DNA of 64,000 nt, from assembly GCA_015664885.1 (NCBI GenBank), contig DQPL01000131.1, forward strand, positions 124,001-188,000, written 5' to 3'. Under the pieces are notes generated by a model, which was not told the origin of the DNA, did not search any database, and saw only the letters and a program-made list of their open reading frames with translations. This DNA is from Gemmatimonadota bacterium (GTDB lineage Bacteria > Gemmatimonadota > Gemmatimonadetes > Longimicrobiales > Gaopeijiaceae). Of this stretch, positions 51,730 to 59,095 are shown piece by piece; within the stretch, counting starts at the first letter, position 1; the number at the start of each line of letters is the position of its first letter. Made by a program: the position numbers and the translations under genes.

Positions 51730-53843
51730 CCCCCACCACCCCCCGCTGCCAGCCCTGCCTCCGCTCGATCTCGGATGTAGTGCTGAAGTGAGACGAGCTC
51801 GTCGAACGTGATGTCCCTGTATGCGGGCATGCCATCGTCCGCCCGTCTCCCGTCACGCACGACACTGGCGAAACGCTCCAGCGAAGAAATGATGCGCGAC
51901 GCGCGCAGGTCAGGTGCCAAGCCTCCGGAGACCGACCCGGGCCCATGGCACAAGTTGCAGCGCTGCCCGAAGAACGCCGCACCCGCCGTCGCCATCTCGG
52001 CATCGACTTCGAAGTCGTCTTCGATCGGCACCGGTACCACCGGGTCTGGTTGCACCGGCAAGGACGCTCCACCCTCGAGCGAAAACGCCACCAGCATGCG
52101 AGTATGCACGCCGTAGGACCACCCATAGCTGGCCTGCAAAGCCCCGCCCAAACCGGCCATGACGCCGCCCCAGCCCACCAACAGCGCCACATACTGACGC
52201 CCGTCGACCGAATAGGTGATCGGCGGAGCGGTGATGCCCAACCCGAGGTCTGTGGTCCACAACTCCTCGCCCGTGTCGGCACGGTACGCGACAAAGGACC
52301 CGTCGATGCGGCCCTGGAAGACGAGGTTGCCGGCCGTGGTCACCGTGCCCGGATTGTACAGGCCCGGCAATGGCACCTCCCAAGCAATCTCTTTGCGCAC
52401 CGGATCCCACGCTTGCAGTGAGCTCAAGAGACCGTCCTCGCGCGGTGAAGCACCGCCCAGACCGCCGCCCACCCCCGTGCCACCGGTCCATTGCTCCGCC
52501 TGAAAGGTCTCGAGGTCGATGCCAGAATCGTCCCAGCTACGGTTGAGGTGGATCGCCGGATAGAAGGCGAGCCCCGCCTCCGGGTTGAACGACATGGCGT
52601 GCCAGTTGTGCCCCCCCAGCGGGCTGGGTGTGACCATCGCGATACCGTCTTCATACCTGGAGCCCGGCACCTCGACGGGACGACCGGTCTCCAGATCGAT
52701 GCTGCTCGCCCATGTCGTCTCGACGAACTTCTCCGCGGAGAGAACCTCCCCCGTCGCGCGGTCGATGACGTAGAAGAACCCGTTCTTGGGCGCATGCAGC
52801 ATGACCTGGCGCTCGCGGCCGTCGATCTCGAGGTCGGTGAGAACGATGTCCATGTTCGAGTTGTAATCCCAGGTGTCACCGGGCACGGTCTGATAGTGCC
52901 AGATATACTCTCCCGTGTCCGGATCGAGTGCGACGATCGAGCACAGGAAGAGATTGTCACCTCCATCAGGGCTTCGGATCTTCCGGTTCCAGGGCGAGCC
53001 GTTGCCGGTGCCGATGTAGAGCTGATCGAGTTCGGCGTCATAGGTGAAGCCATGCCAGGCGTTGCCGCCGCCACCGTGGCGCCACCACTCTCCGGTCCAC
53101 GTCTCCGCGGCCATCGCCATCGCGTCGTTCTCGAAGCCGTCCGCCGGGTTGCCCGGCACGATCCAGAAGCGCCAAGCCTGCTCGCCGGTCTCGGCGTCAT
53201 AGGCCGTTACGTAGCCCCGGTTGGGACCGTTCTCGGTTCCACCGTTGCCGATGAGCACCTTGCCTTTGAAGACCTTCGGCGCGCCAGTGATGTACATGGC
53301 CAGGCCGGGCTCGATGGTGTGCACGCTCCAGAGCTCCCGGCCGGTCGCAGCGTCCACTGCGTTCAGGCGCCCGTCCCACGTCGCGACATAGACCTTGTCG
53401 TTCCAGTAGGCGATTCCGCGGCTGTGGTCCCACCCCACTCGGAGCCGCTCGACGTAGTCGCGCACCTGCGGGTCGTATTCCCAAATGAGCGCCCCCGACG
53501 TGGCATCGACCGCCCGGACCCTGTTCATGCTTCCGATGAAGTACATGACTCCCTCGACCACGAGCGGAGTGGAGGCGAGCCCGCGATCCTCGGGCAACTC
53601 GAGCACCCAGTCCGGCGACAGCTCCGCTACGTTCGCATCGTTGATCTGCGTGAGCGGACTAAACCGCAATTCACTCGACGTGCGACCGAATGCGAGCCAG
53701 TTCTCTCCACTCGTCTCGTCGGCCATCGCGACATCGTCGACAATCAACCTGCCGGGGGCTTCGGGAGACGAGTCAGCGCATCCCGCTAGTGCAACGAGCA
53801 GGGAGGCAACGAGCGCGAGGTTGCAGCGTGTGGCTCGTAACAT
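51726..53843 (-). CDS. PQQ-dependent alcohol dehydrogenase with C-terminal cytochrome c
   Basis: A 705-residue predicted lipoprotein ('LLVALAGCADS'). The eight-bladed PQQ propeller ('NWLAFGRTSSELRFSPLTQI', 'DATSGALIWEYDPQV', 'GVMAGLGGALQASYGW') is followed by a C-terminal cytochrome c domain with 'CNLCHG' and the distal Met in 'DDGMPAYRD'. This is the usual quinohemoprotein alcohol dehydrogenase order, unlike the two N-terminal-cytochrome enzymes in the window. The active-site stretch is 'PGDTWDYNSNMDIV', with Asn, not Asp, two residues after the catalytic Asp. AGGAG lies 7 bases before the ATG at 53843. It is a single-gene unit. Confidence 0.9.
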   Translation of the reverse strand: MLRATRCNLALVASLLVALAGCADSSPEAPGRLIVDDVAMADETSGENWLAFGRTSSELRFSPLTQINDANVAELSPDWVLELPEDRGLASTPLVVEGVMYFIGSMNRVRAVDATSGALIWEYDPQVRDYVERLRVGWDHSRGIAYWNDKVYVATWDGRLNAVDAATGRELWSVHTIEPGLAMYITGAPKVFKGKVLIGNGGTENGPNRGYVTAYDAETGEQAWRFWIVPGNPADGFENDAMAMAAETWTGEWWRHGGGGNAWHGFTYDAELDQLYIGTGNGSPWNRKIRSPDGGDNLFLCSIVALDPDTGEYIWHYQTVPGDTWDYNSNMDIVLTDLEIDGRERQVMLHAPKNGFFYVIDRATGEVLSAEKFVETTWASSIDLETGRPVEVPGSRYEDGIAMVTPSPLGGHNWHAMSFNPEAGLAFYPAIHLNRSWDDSGIDLETFQAEQWTGGTGVGGGLGGASPREDGLLSSLQAWDPVRKEIAWEVPLPGLYNPGTVTTAGNLVFQGRIDGSFVAYRADTGEELWTTDLGLGITAPPITYSVDGRQYVALLVGWGGVMAGLGGALQASYGWSYGVHTRMLVAFSLEGGASLPVQPDPVVPVPIEDDFEVDAEMATAGAAFFGQRCNLCHGPGSVSGGLAPDLRASRIISSLERFASVVRDGRRADDGMPAYRDITFDELVSLQHYIRDRAEAGLAAGGGGG

Positions 53844-54028
53844 CGGGCACTCCTGAGAAGCGAGTCCGAACAGCCGGACCAAGCTAGGCGCGCCTCCTTT
53901 TGGGGGCTAGCGAGGCTGGCACGCGCCCGAGCTACCGGGCATGGTGATGGCCCTGCGGCAGCCGCAACCGCGGGACTGAGATTCGAGGGGAACACAAGCG
54001 GGGCGTCGATGGCCAGGAGTCAGAAGAC

Positions 54029-54823
54029 ATGAGGCACGAGAGCGCGCGAATTTTGGCAGCGCTGGTCCTTTGCTCAGCAGTCGCCACACCAGGGACGCTC
54101 AGCGCGCAATCCGATCGACCGGCCGAGCTGTCGAGTTCGGTAGGCGACGGCTTCACCATCGCAGTCGTCGGAGACGTGATCATCGCGCATTCCCTCGAGC
54201 ACATGATGTCCAATCCGGCCTTCGCCGAAGTCGCGAGCCTGCTGCAGAGCGTGGACGTCGCGACCGGCAATCTGGAGACTCAGATCATCGACGGCCGCAC
54301 CTTCGTCGGCTCCAGGGGCGGGTACCGAGGGGCCGGTATCCCGGAACAGGAGCATCTGGATACCAACCCCAGCATCGCCGACTACCTGCCGGTGTTCGCG
54401 AAAGCAGCCATCGACAATGGCGCCGACCTCTTCCAGGGGACCGGCGTGCATGTGCTGCGCGGCATCGAGATCTACAAGAACCGCCCCATCTTCTACGGCC
54501 TCGGTGAATTCATCCGTCAGCGCGACATCGGCAGACTCGCCGGTCGTGGCGATCCCACTCGGGACGAATGCCCCGGCTGCCCCTTCCCCGCGAAGTACGA
54601 GAGCATCGTCGCCGTGAGCGAGTTTAGTGGCGACCGCCTCGTCGAGGTCCGCCTGTATCCGGTCGAGCTACGCTACGACAGCGAGCGATTGGCGCATCGC
54701 GGCATCCCCGAGACGGCTTCTCCCGAGACCGACCGCCGCATCCTGGAGAGACTCCGTGAGCTGTCGGCCCCGCTTGGCACCACGATCGTGATTGAGGACG
54801 GCGTGGGCGTAATTCGCCGGTAA
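54029..54823 (+). CDS. CapA-family protein with a large internal deletion
   Basis: A 264-residue exported protein whose ends match the CapA/PgsA poly-gamma-glutamate synthesis family, a metallophosphatase-like fold. The start has 'FTIAVVGDVIIAHSLEHM' and 'DVATGNLETQIIDGR'; the end has 'AAIDNGADLFQGTGVHVLRG' and 'IEIYKNRPIFYGLGEFI'. The middle, which normally includes the 'NNH' motif and runs for well over 100 residues, is missing. The two parts meet at about residues 97-112 (54317-54365), and the frame stays open. 'QGTGVH' is 'GHGPH' in intact members. It is probably inactive as CapA. The stop is just 1 base before the convergent permease gene's end. Confidence 0.75.
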   Translation: MRHESARILAALVLCSAVATPGTLSAQSDRPAELSSSVGDGFTIAVVGDVIIAHSLEHMMSNPAFAEVASLLQSVDVATGNLETQIIDGRTFVGSRGGYRGAGIPEQEHLDTNPSIADYLPVFAKAAIDNGADLFQGTGVHVLRGIEIYKNRPIFYGLGEFIRQRDIGRLAGRGDPTRDECPGCPFPAKYESIVAVSEFSGDRLVEVRLYPVELRYDSERLAHRGIPETASPETDRRILERLRELSAPLGTTIVIEDGVGVIRR

Positions 54824-54824
54824 C

Positions 54825-56147
54825 TCACTCCGCGCCACGCACCGCCAGGCGGGTCCACAGGTACACTACCGTGCCGGCCGCGATGAGTGCGAAAGCCACC
54901 CCGGCCTCGCTGGGGCGGTCGAGCGCCAGGTAGGTGAGCGTCCAGACGGTGAGGCTCAGGTAGACGATGGGTGTGATGGGGTACGCCCATGTGCGGTAGG
55001 GCCGGGGTAGGTCGGGCTCTTTAATCCGAAGCACGAAGACGCCCGCAACGGTCAACAAGCTGTTGAGGCCCAGCACGAAGCCGGAAAAGACAAGGATCGA
55101 CTCGAACGAAGCGGTTACGATGAAGACGATCGCGATCGCAGCTTGCGTGAAGATCGCGGTGGTGGGAATACCGTCTTCGTTCGTCTTCGATAGCCAGCGG
55201 AACGGCCGATAGTCCTCCCCGATCACGTGGAGGACACGAGGCCCGGCGACGACCATGGCGCTCACCGTCGAGACGAGCAGGAGCGCGAGGGCCACGCCCA
55301 TGATGTCGGCTCCCAGCGGGCCGAAGATATGAGTCGCCGCGATGTAGCCGACCTCGACCTGCCCGACCATCTCGGACATCGGTGCCGCTCGGAGAAACGC
55401 GTAGTTGAGACCGACATAGAGCACTAGCACGAGTGCCGTGCCACCCCCCAGGATCCACGGCAACTGACGCGGTACGTCATCCAGCTCGCTGGTCAGGTAC
55501 GTCACGGCGTTCCAACCGGTGTAGGCGTACGAGACATATATGAGCGATACCGCGAAGCCGCCGCCGAACACCAGACCCGCGTCGCCGGAAGCCGGCACGA
55601 GCGCGACCGGTTGCGGATCGGGCGTCATGAAGAGCGCGGCAGCGCAGAACGCGAGGATGAGGACGACTTTGACGCTGGTGAAGCTCGACTGCAGCGCGCC
55701 CGAATTCCTGTGCGTGGTCGAGTGGATGCCCGAGAGCGCAACGACTAGGACGACCGCGAGAGCAGTCTCCGGGAGCCCGGGGAAGACCGCCGACAGGTAG
55801 GCCCCGAACGTGATCGCGGCCAGTGCGGTCGGCGCGGCAAAGCCGATCGTCGCCGAGATCCAGCCCGATACGAAGCCTGCCCCCGGATGATAGATGCGGC
55901 CCAGGAAGGTGTACTCGCCGCCGGACCGCGGCATGGCAGCGCCGAGCTCGGCGTAGGTGATGGCCCCGCAGAAGGCGGCAATGCCACCCAAGACCCAGAG
56001 CATGAGCAGCGGAAACGTCGACTGGAGGTCCACGAGTTGGAATCCGAGGCTCGTGAAGACGCCCGTCCCGATCATGTTCGCGACCACGATGGACGCGGCG
56101 GCATAGAAGCCGTATCCGGTACGTCGCGGCGGCGCGGTGTGGGTCAT
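54825..56147 (-). CDS. APC-superfamily amino acid permease
   Basis: A 440-residue inner-membrane transporter with about twelve helices. 'IVVANMIGTGVFTSLGFQL' is the TM1 substrate-binding turn of the APC superfamily, followed by 'ITYAELGAAMPRSGGEYTFL' in TM2-3 and 'YTGWNAVTYLTSELDD' in TM6. It should exchange or import an amino acid or polyamine. The start at 56147 is the first ATG before the helices; longer reading upstream is low-complexity and unsupported. It is last in the leftward run 64000-54825; 19 bases separate it from the HupE gene. Confidence 0.9.
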   Translation of the reverse strand: MTHTAPPRRTGYGFYAAASIVVANMIGTGVFTSLGFQLVDLQSTFPLLMLWVLGGIAAFCGAITYAELGAAMPRSGGEYTFLGRIYHPGAGFVSGWISATIGFAAPTALAAITFGAYLSAVFPGLPETALAVVLVVALSGIHSTTHRNSGALQSSFTSVKVVLILAFCAAALFMTPDPQPVALVPASGDAGLVFGGGFAVSLIYVSYAYTGWNAVTYLTSELDDVPRQLPWILGGGTALVLVLYVGLNYAFLRAAPMSEMVGQVEVGYIAATHIFGPLGADIMGVALALLLVSTVSAMVVAGPRVLHVIGEDYRPFRWLSKTNEDGIPTTAIFTQAAIAIVFIVTASFESILVFSGFVLGLNSLLTVAGVFVLRIKEPDLPRPYRTWAYPITPIVYLSLTVWTLTYLALDRPSEAGVAFALIAAGTVVYLWTRLAVRGAE

Positions 56148-56166
56148 TGGTGTCGGAGTCCCGAGC

Positions 56167-57174
56167 CTACGCTCCCCAAATCGAGGGCAGGCGATCGAAG
56201 AACCACATCGTGGCCAGCGCGCCCAACGCGTATCCCAGGAAGGGATCGAGCTTCGGTAGCTGCAAGCGCTTGGTCGCCAGCAGAAGACGGTGCACGAGCA
56301 GCAGCACCAGCACGAAGGCCAACTGCCCGGCCTCGACGCCCAGATTGAAGAACAGCAACGCCGACGGTATCGCGCTCTCCGGCAAGCCGATGTCACCCAG
56401 CGCCCCCGCGAAGCCCAACCCGTGCAGCAGTCCGAATACGAACGCCACCAGCCACGGCTTGCGGTGGGTCAGATGCGCGGGCCCGCGACCCGCCACGACG
56501 ATCTCACGAGCGAGCAACACGATGGAGAGCGCGATGGCGGCCTCGATGGGGGCGCGGTGAATCGGGATGTAGCCGAGCGCGGACGCGGCGAGCGTGACGC
56601 TGTGGGCCAGAGTGAACGCGGTGATCGTCTTGACCAGCGGGACGAACCCGCGCACGAGCAGCATGAGCCCGAGCACGAAGAGCAGATGGTCGATGCCGAG
56701 CAGAATGTGCTCGGTCCCGAGCCTCAAGTAGGTCCCCGCCACGCGGAAGAGTGATGCTCCGTTGGCGCGCAGGTCGCCTAATGCCACCGGGACGACGCCA
56801 CGACCGCCTCGGAAATAGCCGGACCCCGCAGACCCGTCCGCCCAACGAGCGAGCACGACGACGCCCGCCAACGACCACGGAAGCGTAAGCACGTCGCCCG
56901 CTTCGAGGGGCGTTTCGCACTCGAATACGAATCCGGACAGGACGCGGATGCCGATGTCTTCTGCGGCCACGGGTGTGCAGCGCGCCGGCAGCACCGCGCG
57001 CGGGTCGGTGATGCGCGGGACCTTGGCGTCGACCACGGAGAGCAAGTAGCGGCCCTCCGCGATCTCGTCCAGAAAGACTCGCGCAACCGAGGTCACATCT
57101 ACGTCGTGTGCGAGCACGGGCGACGCCCCCGTCAGACCGCACGCCAAGATGCCGCAAGCCCACGCGGCCCTCAC
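56167..57174 (-). CDS. HupE/UreJ-family membrane protein
   Basis: A 335-residue protein with a signal peptide (ending SPVLAHD), a beta-rich periplasmic region of about 150 residues, and a C-terminal HupE/UreJ-2 domain with about six helices. 'GTEHILLGIDHLLFVLGLML' carries the His/Asp metal site, and 'ITAFTLAHSVTLAASAL' and 'FGLLHGLGFAGAL' are further family marks. Such proteins are thought to move Ni or Co, or to act in an exported process with a nearby parvulin-like protein. Its start overlaps the upstream gene's stop (ATGA). Confidence 0.88.
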   Translation of the reverse strand: MRAAWACGILACGLTGASPVLAHDVDVTSVARVFLDEIAEGRYLLSVVDAKVPRITDPRAVLPARCTPVAAEDIGIRVLSGFVFECETPLEAGDVLTLPWSLAGVVVLARWADGSAGSGYFRGGRGVVPVALGDLRANGASLFRVAGTYLRLGTEHILLGIDHLLFVLGLMLLVRGFVPLVKTITAFTLAHSVTLAASALGYIPIHRAPIEAAIALSIVLLAREIVVAGRGPAHLTHRKPWLVAFVFGLLHGLGFAGALGDIGLPESAIPSALLFFNLGVEAGQLAFVLVLLLVHRLLLATKRLQLPKLDPFLGYALGALATMWFFDRLPSIWGA

Positions 57175-57971
57175 GGCTGATCCCGATTGGCTTCGACGAC
57201 CACGGTGTAGCGGGCCCGCAGCTCCGAGACGGCACTCGCGAGGCGCTCGTCCTCGTTCTCGGCAATCCAGTCGTTCCGCACTACGTCCCGTATCTGCTCG
57301 AGCGACGGCGTCTCAGATGCGAAGCGCTGTTTGATCCGGAACCAATGCTCCCCTCGTACGCTCTGGTACCCAGCCACCCATGCGCCTTCCGCGGCGTTGA
57401 AAATCAGGTCGGCGCCCTCCGCTCCAAACAGCAATACGAGATCGTTGAGGTCGAGCCTCGGCATCACCCGATGCCCAACCATGGAGTCCTCGGGAAGCTG
57501 CTCTGGCTCCACGCCTTCCCGGAGCGTGGGGGGAGGCGGCGCTCCTTCCGCCACCACGAGTTCATCGACCGTAACCGCCGGTGATCTCACGTACCACTCC
57601 AGCTTGGCCGTGTAGTACGCCTCGAGCTCCTCTGCGCTGGGCTGAATGACGTCGCCGCTCAAGACGTGCAGCATCTTCTGCACGAGGATGTCGTCGATGC
57701 GCTCATCCGCCGACAATCCCATGGCCTGGGCCTCGCGCACTAGCACGCGCTCATCGATGTACTGCTGCTCCACCAGTCGCCGCTCGTCATCTGTCAGGCG
57801 CGTTCCTCGACCGGCCTCGACCTGGAGTATTCGCCACTCGATCTCCTCCCGACTCACCTCGATGACGTCGTCGGAGCGCGTGAACAGCGAGCCAACGACA
57901 AAGAGCGCGGCGGCCAGGAGAAGGAAGTGGAACAGCGGCTCGCGTACGACTGCTTTCACGGCTGACTTCAT
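57171..57971 (-). CDS. Membrane-anchored parvulin-like peptidyl-prolyl isomerase
   Basis: A 266-residue protein with an N-terminal membrane anchor ('PLFHFLLLAAALFVVGSLF'), a SurA-like helical N-domain ('RLTDDERRLVEQQYIDERVL', 'VLVREAQAMGLSADERID') and a parvulin-like domain near 130-240. It lacks several of the usual parvulin active-site residues as far as I can tell. It commonly accompanies HupE/UreJ genes, and here the stop overlaps the HupE start by ATGA. A GTG at 57983 is an alternative start. A folding or chaperone role for exported partners is inferred. Confidence 0.8.
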   Translation of the reverse strand: MKSAVKAVVREPLFHFLLLAAALFVVGSLFTRSDDVIEVSREEIEWRILQVEAGRGTRLTDDERRLVEQQYIDERVLVREAQAMGLSADERIDDILVQKMLHVLSGDVIQPSAEELEAYYTAKLEWYVRSPAVTVDELVVAEGAPPPPTLREGVEPEQLPEDSMVGHRVMPRLDLNDLVLLFGAEGADLIFNAAEGAWVAGYQSVRGEHWFRIKQRFASETPSLEQIRDVVRNDWIAENEDERLASAVSELRARYTVVVEANRDQP

Positions 57972-57987
57972 GGCGCTCGCCACTCCA

Positions 57988-59061
57988 TCAACGCAGCTCG
58001 CGGATTGAGAGATTCCAGTGGTGGTGGTAAAGAATCCAGCCGAGGTCCGGAGCCCAAGATGTCACGTCCAACCGGCCCGATTCGATCAACGGCGTGAGCT
58101 CCGGGCGAGTACTCACCGGGATCGTATCGCTGATGAAGACGCGGTCCACGGGACAGGACGGCTCGCCAAAGCGATCAGCGGCAGGCCCGCACAGCACGCC
58201 GTGGGTCACAACGGCCCAGACACGGGCCGCCCCGAAACGCCCCTTGAGATCGGCGGCGCTGTCGATGTTCGTGCCCCCGGTTGCGATCTCGTCATCGAGA
58301 TTGAGCACGGTCGCGCCGTCGATCGCATCCACCTGTCCGAAGAGCCCGGCCAAAGTCGACTCCCGGCTCGACTTGCGACGCTTGGCCCCATAGACGACCG
58401 GGAACGTGATACCAAGCTGCTCACTGGTTTGGGCGACTGCGGATTCCATACGTTTGGCGGCCGTGTCGTCTGGAAAGCACAGGCATATCGGATGGCCGAG
58501 TGCCATGGCCTCGTCAACCGCCCGTTTCAGCATGCGGCGGACCATCGAGACTTCGGTGATGAACCCGGTGCGGCCGCTCATTACCACTTGAGGGGCGTGC
58601 AGGTCCACCGCGATCACGCGGTCGAGGCGACTGTACGTCGCCATCATCATCAGATCGATGATCAAGGGGGGTAGAGCGAACTCCAGGTTCCCCTCATCCT
58701 TGTCCGAGCGACCCAGCGGAAAGTAGCCGGTTACGACAGTAATGCGGCTGGCGCGACGCCCGCTCAGGTAGCGCAGGATGAGCATGAGCTGCAGCAGCAT
58801 ACCGGGAGTTCCCGGACCACTCGTCAGCACGACACAGTCGTGTCCGGCGATGTGCTCCTTGCCCAGGCGCACATAAGGCTCACCGTTCACACGGTATCCA
58901 AACTCGAAGTCGGCCACATCGATGGAGGTATCGAACTCGTAGCTGCCGGCCTCCACGCGACTTGTCACGTCGAGCGCAAGGCTCTCGAATCCCGGCATCG
59001 GGATCAACGTCAAGCCACCGTGCTGGTTGAAAGGACGAGTTGTGGTGTCAGGCTCGTTCAC
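57988..59061 (-). CDS. Divergent ribose-phosphate pyrophosphokinase
   Basis: A 357-residue cytosolic protein of the PRPP synthetase family, which makes PRPP from ribose-5-phosphate and ATP. Motifs are 'RITVVTGYFPLGRSDKD' (the catalytic flexible loop region), 'RVIAVDLHAPQ' and 'VLNLDDEIATGGTNIDSAAD', the PRPP loop. The usual 'DTGGT' is 'ATGGT'. These differences and an extended N-terminus mark it as a divergent branch, and the real substrate may differ. It sits 16 bases upstream of the parvulin-like gene, among exported proteins. Confidence 0.82.
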   Translation of the reverse strand: MNEPDTTTRPFNQHGGLTLIPMPGFESLALDVTSRVEAGSYEFDTSIDVADFEFGYRVNGEPYVRLGKEHIAGHDCVVLTSGPGTPGMLLQLMLILRYLSGRRASRITVVTGYFPLGRSDKDEGNLEFALPPLIIDLMMMATYSRLDRVIAVDLHAPQVVMSGRTGFITEVSMVRRMLKRAVDEAMALGHPICLCFPDDTAAKRMESAVAQTSEQLGITFPVVYGAKRRKSSRESTLAGLFGQVDAIDGATVLNLDDEIATGGTNIDSAADLKGRFGAARVWAVVTHGVLCGPAADRFGEPSCPVDRVFISDTIPVSTRPELTPLIESGRLDVTSWAPDLGWILYHHHWNLSIRELR

Positions 59062-59095
59062 CGTGTCTCCCCTTTGAGGAATCGACCTGCCATTC

